In this document: one piece after another, positions 35,117 through 43,128 of the stretch
Layout of the letters: the number at the start of each line of letters is the position of its first letter
Position numbering within the stretch: the stretch's first letter is position 1
Assembly (NCBI GenBank): GCA_023657465.1
Contig: JAGTJX010000004.1
Location: 365,515 to 429,514 of the forward strand
Origin: Lysobacteraceae bacterium
GTDB taxonomy: Bacteria; Bdellovibrionota; UBA1018; JAGTJX01
DNA: 64,000 nt
Direction: 5' to 3'
Position numbers and translations under genes: made by a program
The notes under the pieces: model-generated
Databases searched by the model: none
Told to the model about the DNA's origin: nothing
What the model saw: the letters and a program-made list of their open reading frames with translations, nothing else

Positions 35117-37456
35117 GTGGGCGTGCTTTTTATTTCACTCTTTTCTTCATTCTTGATGAGCATTTCTAGCGCTCAAAAAACGCAGCGCGTAAAGACACTC
35201 GAGTGGCCAGCAGATTTTTCTCAATTTGTTACCAGGCGCGGTGATCAAGTTCTCTATGCTGCGACTAATGCCGTATTCGAAGGACTGAACTCAGTTGATT
35301 TGAATTTCCCCCTCTCTGACAAAACAAGAATCGGGATCGCATGCGAAAGAAAAGTTTATGAGACTCGCGAGATCACCAATACTTGGGTAGTTGAAGATCA
35401 TTTTAGAATCATGTTCCCCACAAAGTTCGAATGGAAAGATACAGCTGATGCCGTAGTAGGGCAAGTGGGAGTCACAGCAGGGCTCATCGTCACTCCTGGC
35501 ATTGAGTGGATTAATTTTAAAAAAACAAAGCCCAGTCAATATCAAGAGATTCCTAGCTTGGAAGATCAAAAGAGTTCGCTCTCTACTTCGAATTGGTATC
35601 AGGGAATAATGGAAGGAAAGTCATCTGTTACTAAAGCTGAATCAGAGAATGAAACCCAATCAAAAGCTCAAAATAATAAATACTTCTGGGATCCATCAAT
35701 TAAGCCTAGATTTGCTAAGATTTTAAATCCACTCACTATTCCATTTAGACTTCCGTTTAACTCGAATCAATTGAGACACCTTCAGGACGAAGAAGTATTT
35801 ATTTACAGTGGGACAGGAACTGTAGAAGCAAGTTTAGGTGTCTCGCTTCCATTATTAAAACTCATTCCAGGAATCACTATGGATGCTGGAGCAGGAGTAC
35901 GTGCATACTTCGGCGGAGAATTCAGAGTCGCCGTCATGAAAGAAAGTGCTCGTTATGCAAAAGTGCGAGTCGCTTGGAATCCTAGAGCTGGAGTAGGTGA
36001 TCGCACTGGAATAACAGCAATGGGAAGGAATAGAGTTGTCAGCTGGCTTGGTTTTGGAATTGATTACAAGCCTAAAATCATTCCCTTCTTAGTCGCTAAC
36101 GATCAAATCATTTCACACATGACGGATTGGTCGTTTCGTTATGACTTAGATGATCCCAAAGCGCGGGAAGCATTCGACAAGGCGATTTGGGGATTACTCG
36201 GTGATTCACAAGATCTTGCAGATGAGCAACTCAGACTTCCAGAGGCTGAGCGCACAGTGAATTTACTCAGTCATCGTGAAGTGAAGCAAAACAGTAATGA
36301 AACCATTCACTTCAATCGTCTTGAGTTTCTTCTCGATGCCTCACGTAGAAGAGCACTCCTATTCTCAAATATTGATGTAACCCTGCCAGATGGTTTCCAT
36401 GAAATACTTAAATGGGAGTCGCATCATGAGAAGAAACTCAGTTTCTTTGCAGGAGCTAACAATGAAACAGAGAGATTCTCTTATACAATTCTTCTAGATT
36501 ATTTGCTGCTTTCGGAGAAGAAGCCCAACGCCTATGCAGTCATCGCAGAAGGTTTCATCGAAGATTTTTTCAGCACGGGTAAGGAGCTGAATGCGTCGAT
36601 CAATAAAGTTGAGCAAATGATAGGAGACAGTCAGTTCATAGAAACAATTCCTGAAGAATACTTGCTACCTGATAAGAATAAAAAACGTAAAACAGTTTTT
36701 GGTCGATCGTCTTTTTATTTTGGATACAACTTAACTCAGTCTCAAGTAGATGATGTTCTCAATAGTGAACCTAAGAAAATGAAAGAAATCATTATTAAAT
36801 CATTCAAAAATATAAATAAAGGTCGCCAAGCATTTAGAAAGTGGATGAAGGCCCATCGGGCTTTTGATATTAAGACAAGATTGGAATACTTATCAGAAAT
36901 GTTGCATGTCAAAACCAAAGGCAATGAGATCATGAGAGTTTTTCAGGAAGTTCTCGATGGTCAGACGGTTGATTTTTTTATTAATCTTTATGCACAGCCA
37001 CTAGGTCGAATTGCGCAAAGGAAAAACGCAACGGTTCAAATTGATAAAATGCGTGTCAACTCTGAACCAGGTGTCAATATTGAAGAACAAGTCCTTCGTT
37101 TCTCTGGAGACCCAACAGCGATTATTAATGAACTTAAAATAACGGATTTAGGACAAAATAAAATGAAATTTCAGTTTGATTTGGCTTTGCCTCCTCAAGG
37201 GTTAACTTTTATTTTTCAAAGATCAGGATCGTTCCAATTCAGACCCGCATTTGCATTGAAAATTAAAAACGATCAAGGCCAGTTTAAAGAAGGTAAGAAT
37301 GAGATTATAATTGATGGAATGAGTGATGATGAAAATTCTCGGAACATCAGTCAACGATTAGAGCCAGGAAATTTTTATACTCTTATAGTTTCATATACAG
37401 TAGATGGAGAAAAATGGGGGCCACAAGAAAGAGTAAGATTTTTTTTGCCTAAGTGA
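35117..37456 (+). CDS. Large exported envelope protein of unknown function
   Basis: The 779-residue product begins with a signal peptide ('LFISLFSSFLMSISSA') from a GTG start. A region around residues 225-340 rich in beta strands and Gly ('SLGVSLPLLKLIPGITMDAGAGVRAYFGGEFRVAV') looks like part of an outer-membrane or surface beta structure. The C-terminal 120 residues look like Ig-like or beta-sandwich domains. I do not recognise the family. It follows the response regulator-TPR gene after 21 bases, and ends close to the convergent prfC. The pairing with cytoplasmic signalling proteins suggests an envelope assembly or motility role, which is inference. Confidence 0.6.
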   Translation: MGVLFISLFSSFLMSISSAQKTQRVKTLEWPADFSQFVTRRGDQVLYAATNAVFEGLNSVDLNFPLSDKTRIGIACERKVYETREITNTWVVEDHFRIMFPTKFEWKDTADAVVGQVGVTAGLIVTPGIEWINFKKTKPSQYQEIPSLEDQKSSLSTSNWYQGIMEGKSSVTKAESENETQSKAQNNKYFWDPSIKPRFAKILNPLTIPFRLPFNSNQLRHLQDEEVFIYSGTGTVEASLGVSLPLLKLIPGITMDAGAGVRAYFGGEFRVAVMKESARYAKVRVAWNPRAGVGDRTGITAMGRNRVVSWLGFGIDYKPKIIPFLVANDQIISHMTDWSFRYDLDDPKAREAFDKAIWGLLGDSQDLADEQLRLPEAERTVNLLSHREVKQNSNETIHFNRLEFLLDASRRRALLFSNIDVTLPDGFHEILKWESHHEKKLSFFAGANNETERFSYTILLDYLLLSEKKPNAYAVIAEGFIEDFFSTGKELNASINKVEQMIGDSQFIETIPEEYLLPDKNKKRKTVFGRSSFYFGYNLTQSQVDDVLNSEPKKMKEIIIKSFKNINKGRQAFRKWMKAHRAFDIKTRLEYLSEMLHVKTKGNEIMRVFQEVLDGQTVDFFINLYAQPLGRIAQRKNATVQIDKMRVNSEPGVNIEEQVLRFSGDPTAIINELKITDLGQNKMKFQFDLALPPQGLTFIFQRSGSFQFRPAFALKIKNDQGQFKEGKNEIIIDGMSDDENSRNISQRLEPGNFYTLIVSYTVDGEKWGPQERVRFFLPK

Positions 37457-37460
37457 ACGC

Positions 37461-39128
37461 TTAGCGATTACTAGACTTCTTCAGGGGGGCAATCTTTGAA
37501 AATTGAACTGTTTTGTAATTGTCTTCACACCATCTCAATGACCAGTCAGACTTGAAGAGCACTACAGGATTCTGGTCACGGTCTTCTAGTAACTTCGTTT
37601 CTTCTCTTCGATCAAACATGCTCGCTTGGAAGCCATCTCCACTAACCCATCTTGCGTGGAGGAAGGGAAGTCTTTCAATCTTCGTATCGACGCCGTATTC
37701 GGTTTTGATTCTGTGTTGAAGGACTTCGAATTGGAGTGCTCCTACAGCTGCGACGACTGGGTCACGATCACCGAAGCCAGGCTGAGCGTAGACTTGTACT
37801 ACGCCTTCTTCTGAGAGTTGATCGAGACCTTTCTTCAGTTGTTTGCGCTTGAGTGGATCAAGAATCAGCATCATCGAGAAGTGCTCTGGACTGAACGTTG
37901 GCATCGCTTCGTATTGAAGTGTAGGGCGTTCAGCAAGAGTGTCTCCAATACGGAGTTGCCCTGAGGTATCTACAAGTCCCACGATATCGCCAGGCCAAGC
38001 TTGGTCGATGACGACTCTTTCTTGTCCGAAGAAGTTGAGCGGCATGGAGAGTTTAATGTCTTTGCTCAACCTCGTGTGTTTGACCTGCATGTTTCTCTCG
38101 AAGTGACCGGAGCAGATGCGCATGAATGCGACTCGGTCTCGGTGAGAGGGATCCATGTTCGCTTGTATTTTGAAGATAAATCCAGAGAATTTCGAATCAG
38201 TAGGCTCAATGAGCTCTTCCTTCTTCTCCAGATGAGCAATGCGGTGCTGAGGCGCGGGAGCCATGGCGATGTACTTCTCAAGGAATCGCTGGATACCGAA
38301 GTTATTCATCGCACTTCCGAAGAATACTGGAGAGAGCTGACCATCCCAGACTTTTTTCATATCGAGAGTGTCGCCAGCGAGGTCCAGCAGTTCTAATTCG
38401 GTTTCAAGTTGGCCGGAGAGCTCCTTTGCTTCATCATGATCCTTCTTGGGACCGGCAAGGAGTTCTTGGAAAACAGGGTCACTGAGTCCATTTACTTTCT
38501 TCGGTGCGAGTTTGCCTTTGACGTTCGCTTCGCCTTCAGTCTGGAAATAGAGCACTTCACTAGTCGTACGATCATAGACACCACGGAATCTGCTGCCTGA
38601 ACCAATCGGCCAAGTGATCGGGCAGGATCTGATACCTAGCACCTTTTCTAATTCATCGATGAGTGCGAGTGGTTCTTGTGAGGGTCTGTCCATCTTGTTG
38701 ATGAAAGTGAAAATAGGGAGTCCGCGCATTCTGCAGACTTCGAAGAGTTTGCGGGTCTGTGGTTCTACACCCTTGGCAGCATCGATCAGCATGACTGCGC
38801 AATCCGCTGCCATGATCGTGCGATAGGTGTCTTCAGAGAAGTCTTTGTGGCCAGGGGTATCGAGCAGATTGATTTGTACACCTTGATATACGAATTGCAA
38901 AACCGTCGTGCTGATTGAGATTCCTCGTTGTTTCTCGATCTCCATCCAGTCAGACGTCGTGTTTCTTTGATTAGCCTTGGCTCTTACGGCACCGGCTAAG
39001 TGAATTGCGCCGCCATAGAGGAGGAGTTTTTCAGTGAGCGTAGTTTTCCCTGCATCCGGGTGAGAAATGATCGCAAATGTACGTCTACGAGCGACTTCTT
39101 TTTGGAGTTGATCTGCGGTTACAGGCAT
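37461..39128 (-). CDS. prfC: Peptide chain release factor 3
   Basis: The 555-residue GTPase has 'ISHPDAGKTTLTEKLL' (G1), 'RGISISTT' (G2), 'LLDTPGHKDFSEDTYRT' (G3) and 'FINKMDRPSQEP' (G4), and the RF3-specific 'KANQRNTTSDWMEIEKQRG'. RF3 uses GTP to recycle RF1 and RF2 from ribosomes after termination. It is a little longer than E. coli RF3 (529 residues); an insert of about 15 residues lies after the G domain near 'LEKVLGIRSCPITWPIGSG'. It is transcribed alone, divergent from the DUF4160 gene. Confidence 0.96.
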   Translation of the reverse strand: MPVTADQLQKEVARRRTFAIISHPDAGKTTLTEKLLLYGGAIHLAGAVRAKANQRNTTSDWMEIEKQRGISISTTVLQFVYQGVQINLLDTPGHKDFSEDTYRTIMAADCAVMLIDAAKGVEPQTRKLFEVCRMRGLPIFTFINKMDRPSQEPLALIDELEKVLGIRSCPITWPIGSGSRFRGVYDRTTSEVLYFQTEGEANVKGKLAPKKVNGLSDPVFQELLAGPKKDHDEAKELSGQLETELELLDLAGDTLDMKKVWDGQLSPVFFGSAMNNFGIQRFLEKYIAMAPAPQHRIAHLEKKEELIEPTDSKFSGFIFKIQANMDPSHRDRVAFMRICSGHFERNMQVKHTRLSKDIKLSMPLNFFGQERVVIDQAWPGDIVGLVDTSGQLRIGDTLAERPTLQYEAMPTFSPEHFSMMLILDPLKRKQLKKGLDQLSEEGVVQVYAQPGFGDRDPVVAAVGALQFEVLQHRIKTEYGVDTKIERLPFLHARWVSGDGFQASMFDRREETKLLEDRDQNPVVLFKSDWSLRWCEDNYKTVQFSKIAPLKKSSNR

Positions 39129-39193
39129 GATGATGGTTTAGCATTTTGGCATTGGCTTTGCAATTCAGCACCTCAATATGAGTTTGATTTATG

Positions 39194-39213
39194 CATATAA
39201 TATACATATAATA
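39194..39213 (+). promoter_or_regulatory. Tandem CATATAATA repeat, likely promoter/operator
   Basis: Two exact copies of CATATAATA (39194-39202 and 39205-39213) are spaced one helical turn apart (11 bases), just upstream of the DUF4160 gene. Each contains TATAAT, a perfect -10 hexamer. Paired repeats over a promoter are typical operators for small DNA-binding antitoxins; the ribbon-helix-helix-like product of 39442-39699 is a candidate ligand. This is a sequence reading, not proof. Confidence 0.5.
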
Positions 39214-39224
39214 AAAGGTGCAGG

Positions 39225-39467
39225 GTGAGTCCTGTAGTGTTTAAAAACGAAAATTGGAAGTTTTATATCTATTTTCAAGACCATGAGCCACCACACATTT
39301 ATGTAAGAGGTAAAAAGGCGGAAGCTAGATTTAACATTCAAACTCTGGAATGTATGAAGAATTTTGGTTTTAACGCAAGAGCAATCTTAAAAATTAGAAT
39401 TGCTTTAGCCCTGAGAAGAGAAAAACTACTTGAGAGATGGAATGAGTACAAAAAAGAAACAGATTAA
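39225..39467 (+). CDS. DUF4160 protein (possible toxin-antitoxin component)
   Basis: The 80-residue product has the DUF4160 pattern: 'YFQDHEPPHIYVRGKKAEARFNI' near the centre and a helical C-terminus ('RIALALRREKLLERWNEYKK'). DUF4160 genes often sit beside DUF2442 genes in pairs resembling toxin-antitoxin loci, but their biochemical role is unclear. Here the partner is a CopG/BrnA-like gene that overlaps its 3' end by 26 bases. The start is GTG at 39225, after an AAAAGG-like site. The family call is good; any toxicity is inferred. Confidence 0.75.
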   Translation: MSPVVFKNENWKFYIYFQDHEPPHIYVRGKKAEARFNIQTLECMKNFGFNARAILKIRIALALRREKLLERWNEYKKETD

Positions 39468-39699
39468 ATACTGTGAAGTTCAGATTTCAGACGAAGTGTT
39501 TGATCCTCGGAACATGAAAGAAAGGATTACGATTTTTCTCGACGAAGACATCATCGATCATTTTCGCCTCGAAGCAAAAAAGGAAGGAACGGGTTATCAA
39601 ACTCTCATCAACTCTGCGTTGAAAAGTCATGTCATTAAAACCCCCATTGAAAAACGTCTTGAAATGATCGAGAAAAAACTCGATCGTCTTGCGAAATAG
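39442..39699 (+). CDS. CopG/BrnA-like ribbon-helix-helix protein (putative antitoxin)
   Basis: The ATG at 39442 gives 85 residues. The segment 'MKERITIFLDEDIIDHFRLEAKKEGTGYQTLINSALKSHV' matches the BrnA/CopG-type antitoxin pattern: a beta strand that binds DNA as a dimer followed by two helices. A short charged C-terminal helix ('IEKRLEMIEKKLDRLAK') may bind a partner. The gene overlaps the DUF4160 gene, suggesting coexpression. Autoregulation through the upstream CATATAATA repeats is likely for this type. The usual BrnT toxin is absent. Confidence 0.7.
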   Translation: MSTKKKQIKYCEVQISDEVFDPRNMKERITIFLDEDIIDHFRLEAKKEGTGYQTLINSALKSHVIKTPIEKRLEMIEKKLDRLAK

Positions 39700-39780
39700 A
39701 TTAAAAAACCGACAAAAACGCTTGCAGGAGTGCCAAAAGTCCATCATCATTGAAGTTGAACTACCAATCAGGAGGGTACT

Positions 39781-40044
39781 ATGGATAAAAAACCAAACGC
39801 AGCATTTATGGCACCATTACAACCATCAGCAGCTCTAGGAGCAGTTGTTGGCAATAAAGCATTGCCTAGAACACAAGTCGTGAAAAAACTTTGGGCTTAC
39901 ATTAAGTCTAAAAAACTTCAAGACAAAAAGAATAAGAGAATGATCAATCCAGACGACAAATTAGCTGCTATTTTCGGCAGTTCCAAAAGCGTTAACATGT
40001 TTTCCATGATGTCTCTTCTCAAGAAGCATCTCAAAAAAGTTTAA
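39781..40044 (+). CDS. SWIB/MDM2-domain protein
   Basis: The 87-residue product contains 'SAALGAVVGNKALPRTQVVKKLWAYIKSKKLQDKKNKRMINPDDKLAAIFG', a near-complete SWIB domain. Such small SWIB proteins are common in chlamydiae and some Bdellovibrio-like bacteria; in eukaryotes the domain occurs in chromatin remodelling and p53 binding. The bacterial function is not established; a role in DNA topology or nucleoid structure has been proposed for chlamydial versions. A very strong AGGAGGG ribosome site precedes the ATG. Confidence 0.88.
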   Translation: MDKKPNAAFMAPLQPSAALGAVVGNKALPRTQVVKKLWAYIKSKKLQDKKNKRMINPDDKLAAIFGSSKSVNMFSMMSLLKKHLKKV

Positions 40045-40067
40045 GACGAGTTTTTGTATTACAGAAG

Positions 40068-40102
40068 CGCCCTTTGTACATGATGGATTTAGGGTGTTTT
40101 TT
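40068..40102 (+). terminator. Possible Rho-independent terminator of the SWIB gene
   Basis: A six-base stem (CGCCCT with AGGGTG, one G-T pair) is followed directly by TTTTTT. The loop is long (17 bases) and the stem short, so efficiency is uncertain. Confidence 0.4.
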
Positions 40103-40212
40103 GTCCTCTGTTTGTCTTCTGAGACACACCCCAACTGTTAAGACGCTCGACGCACCTCTCTACTATTCCGATAAGGTAGTAAGTCAAGAAACTGAAAGAG
40201 GTATCCCCACCT

Positions 40213-40665
40213 ATGAAAACCGGAACTATAGCACTCTTAGTGCAATCCTGTGGTCCTGAAGCAAAACCAACCGTTATTGAGACCTTATCTGATGACCAAG
40301 AGATTCAATGGGTCGAGCAGAAGATGTCTTGTCGTGAACTAGCGCTCATAGATGAGTTAAAGAAGCTGCGCGAAACCCGTACTACTGAAGAAGAGCAGTT
40401 CGGTGATTATGTAGAGAAGCTCCTCTCTCAACCTTTTGTGGATCCTGCCATTAGTGAGCAGGGAATGCTCTGGATGCATTCTAAGATCAAAATCGAGAAG
40501 TTTAGAAAATCTGAAACCGAGGCAGCAAAAGTAATTGCTGAGTTTGCCATTCGGTTTTTCACTGAGAACCCTGAATGTGAGGACTTTTATCTCATGGGAC
40601 CTAGTGCTAAGGTGAGGGTGAGGATTTTTAAGTTAGATGAACAAAAACAACAACGAGCGGCTTGA
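40213..40665 (+). CDS. Small cytoplasmic protein of unknown function
   Basis: The 150-residue protein has no signal peptide or membrane span, and is acidic and helical with a basic C-terminus ('RVRIFKLDEQKQQRAA'). I do not recognise a family. It overlaps the start of the RNase D gene by 29 bases, so the pair is coexpressed and translation may be coupled. A role in RNA processing is therefore possible but unsupported by sequence. Confidence 0.6.
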   Translation: MKTGTIALLVQSCGPEAKPTVIETLSDDQEIQWVEQKMSCRELALIDELKKLRETRTTEEEQFGDYVEKLLSQPFVDPAISEQGMLWMHSKIKIEKFRKSETEAAKVIAEFAIRFFTENPECEDFYLMGPSAKVRVRIFKLDEQKQQRAA

Positions 40666-41830
40666 GCTGATCGATAACCCCAATTTAGTTCCTGGAATTG
40701 CAAAAAAACTAGCTGAGTCAGAATGGATTTCGTTTGATACGGAGTTCATCAGGGAGAGTACATTCTTCTCTAAACTAGAAATCTTACAGATAGCTGATGA
40801 GTCTCAGACTTGGTTGTTTGATGTTCCAAAACTTGGAGCTTCAGGACTAAAACCCATATTCGAGCTATTCCAAAATCCAAAAATTTTAAAAATCGTTCAT
40901 GCCGCTCAAGGTGACCAAGAAGCGCTATTCACATCGTTTGGAATTGTAGCCACACCGATATTAGATACTGCACTTGCAGGTTCACTCTGTGGTTACGGTG
41001 AGTCTGTGGGACTGGCTAATCTCTTAAGATCAGAACTCGGCGTCGAAATCAAAAAAGGTCATGCTAGAACTCATTGGGGTACGCGCCCTCTAGCACCTCA
41101 GCTTCTTGAGTATGCTGCAAGCGATGTGACTGATCTTGTGAGACTAGCTCGAGGGCTAAAAGAAAAACTAGACAAAAAAGGCAGATTTAATTGGGCGTTA
41201 GAACTTTCGAGAAAGTTTGAAAACGTGAGTCTCTATAAACCTCAGCCGGACGAGCTTGCTCTGAAAGTAGCTAAAGGTACACGCATTGATCAGAAGTCAT
41301 TCCAAGCACTTGTTGAACTGCTGCGATGGAGAGAGACAAGAGTACGTGCTCTTGATCGTCCAAGAAAATGGGTTGCAGATGATGGGATTATTTATGATCT
41401 CAGTATTGCTCAACCCAAGACTATGGACCACCTTTCTGCTTTCCGTGGCATCGCAAAACCAGAAGTTTCTCAGAGTGGAAAACAGATTTTAGAGGCGATT
41501 CAAAAAGGATTAGCGGGAGATCCGAAGGATTATCCTGAACGCGAGAGAGTGAAGCCTCCGACAGAATCAGAGTCACGAGTACTGGAGCTCACAAAAGTAT
41601 TCTTAGGCCACCTCTCTGACAAAAACGGTATTTCGGTGAATCACATGGTCACCCAACCGAGCTTGCTTCAGATTCTACGAAATCCAAATCAATCACTTGA
41701 AGAGTGGGTCAAAGAAGAATGGATCACTGCAGGTGCAGTGGAAATCATGGGTAATGAGCTGAAGAGTTTCTTGAGTGGTCAAGTGGGTATTTTCGTTGAT
41801 GGATTATCAATTCAGTTTGAAAAGAGGTAG
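40637..41830 (+). CDS. rnd: Ribonuclease D
   Basis: The 397-residue product shows the DEDD exonuclease motifs: 'FDTEFIRESTF' (Asp, Glu), 'IVHAAQGDQEAL', and 'YAASDVTDLVRL' (final Asp pair), followed by HRDC-like helical domains including 'FQALVELLRWRETRVRALDRPRKWVADD'. RNase D trims the 3' ends of tRNA precursors and other stable RNAs. It is the second gene of the 40213-42087 unit and is followed two bases later by a glutaredoxin gene. The length is close to E. coli RNase D (375). Confidence 0.92.
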   Translation: MNKNNNERLELIDNPNLVPGIAKKLAESEWISFDTEFIRESTFFSKLEILQIADESQTWLFDVPKLGASGLKPIFELFQNPKILKIVHAAQGDQEALFTSFGIVATPILDTALAGSLCGYGESVGLANLLRSELGVEIKKGHARTHWGTRPLAPQLLEYAASDVTDLVRLARGLKEKLDKKGRFNWALELSRKFENVSLYKPQPDELALKVAKGTRIDQKSFQALVELLRWRETRVRALDRPRKWVADDGIIYDLSIAQPKTMDHLSAFRGIAKPEVSQSGKQILEAIQKGLAGDPKDYPERERVKPPTESESRVLELTKVFLGHLSDKNGISVNHMVTQPSLLQILRNPNQSLEEWVKEEWITAGAVEIMGNELKSFLSGQVGIFVDGLSIQFEKR

Positions 41831-41832
41831 CT

Positions 41833-42087
41833 ATGTCTAAAGTAACTGTTTATACGATGGATTATTGTCCTTACTGTGTCGCTGCTAAGAATCTGCTGAA
41901 GCAGCACAATATTCCATTCGATGAGATTAAGTTCGCAGAAGATGACGATGCATCTTGGGACATGCTTGAGAAGAAATCAGGCATGAAAACGATGCCTCAG
42001 ATCTTCAACGGAGATGAGCTCATTGGCGGTTACAATGAGCTCTCTGCTCTTAATCGATCAAATGGTCTGGATCACCTGAAAAAGTAA
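41833..42087 (+). CDS. grxC: Glutaredoxin 3
   Basis: The 84-residue product starts 'MSKVTVYTMDYCPYCVAAKNLL', with the dithiol active site CPYC, and contains the cis-Pro segment 'GMKTMPQIFNGDELIGGYNEL', matching GrxC. It reduces disulfides with glutathione in the cytoplasm. It ends in overlap with the convergent chromate transporter gene by 30 bases. Confidence 0.95.
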   Translation: MSKVTVYTMDYCPYCVAAKNLLKQHNIPFDEIKFAEDDDASWDMLEKKSGMKTMPQIFNGDELIGGYNELSALNRSNGLDHLKK

Positions 42088-43128
42088 TCCAGTCAGAACG
42101 ATGGTGAGCCAGGCAGGAAATTTGATCTGCGCTAGGAATGCAAAAACTCCACTGAAGAGTAGCTGTGGACTCTTCCAGTTAAACCCAGCTCCTAATTGAA
42201 TGATAGAAACAAAGAGTCCTGAGAGAATGACGGGCATCGCTCCATTGAGAAACTGACTCCCTCTTTTTTCCCATGTTTCTGCAAACCGCTTTTCCATCCA
42301 GGGTACTAAAATGAGCGCAATAAGAAATGAAGGAAGAAACGAACCTACTGTTGCCATGACTGCGCCTGCGAACCCCGCTGTCTTCGCTCCGAGATAAGTG
42401 GCAGTGATGAGAACAGGGCCAGGAGTGATTTGTCCTGCCACGAGGCCATTCAAAAACTCTTCGTGAGTGACCCAGTGGTAGAGTCCAACAAATTCATTTT
42501 CGAGGAGGGGAACAATGGCTAGTCCCGTTCCAAAAACAAGGAATGAAGATTTAAAACAAATCCAAAAAATAAGAAGCAGAGTAGCCCCGTCATAGAGTTT
42601 TATTTTTTTTGCGATTCGACTTGTAAGAATGAGTCCAAAACCTAAAATGAGAAGAGGTTCTGATCTTTGTGAAAAAATAAGTATGGGAAGAGAAAATAGA
42701 AAAATAGGCCACGCATGAATTTTCTTTACCCAAGGTCGTGCTAGACCTATGACTGAAGTCGCAATTACTACTAAAGCTCCCAATCTTAAGCCAGTAAACA
42801 CATGCTCAATGCGTGGGTTTCCAGAATAACTAAAAAGATAATTTGAAAATAATAAAATGATTAAAAAAGCAGGCAAAATAAAAGCAATACCAGATATTAT
42901 TCCAAACCCTCTTCCATTGATCAAATAGCCTAGTCGAACGGCTACTTGAGTAGCAGTAGGGCCAGGTAATAGTTTTGCAATAAAAAAACTTTTCTCAAAA
43001 TCTCTTTGTGTGACCCAATTCCTTTTTTCTTGAATTTCTTTTTGCATGAGAACGATAGCTCCTATGGGACCTCCAAAGCTAGTCAGACCCAATTTAAAAA
43101 AAGTGAGAAAGAGATTTACGGCTTTCAT
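42058..43128 (-). CDS. chrA: Chromate transporter (CHR family)
   Basis: The 356-residue membrane protein has two homologous halves. Each begins with a CHR signature: 'FFKLGLTSFGGPIGAIVLMQKE' with 'LPGPTATQVAVRLGYL' in the first half, and 'FKSSFLVFGTGLAIVPLLENEFV' with 'GQITPGPVLITATYLG' in the second. Such proteins export chromate or act as sulfate/chromate antiporters in the inner membrane. Its start overlaps the mnmC stop by four bases. Chromate specificity is inferred from the family only. Confidence 0.88.
   Translation of the reverse strand: MKAVNLFLTFFKLGLTSFGGPIGAIVLMQKEIQEKRNWVTQRDFEKSFFIAKLLPGPTATQVAVRLGYLINGRGFGIISGIAFILPAFLIILLFSNYLFSYSGNPRIEHVFTGLRLGALVVIATSVIGLARPWVKKIHAWPIFLFSLPILIFSQRSEPLLILGFGLILTSRIAKKIKLYDGATLLLIFWICFKSSFLVFGTGLAIVPLLENEFVGLYHWVTHEEFLNGLVAGQITPGPVLITATYLGAKTAGFAGAVMATVGSFLPSFLIALILVPWMEKRFAETWEKRGSQFLNGAMPVILSGLFVSIIQLGAGFNWKSPQLLFSGVFAFLAQIKFPAWLTIVLTGLLFQVIQTI

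Noticed and set aside
40103-40212. Small ORF 40074-40259 and possible regulatory RNA between the SWIB and 40213 genes
   Set aside because: The frame crosses a probable terminator and overlaps the next gene start; no clear RNA structure was found.
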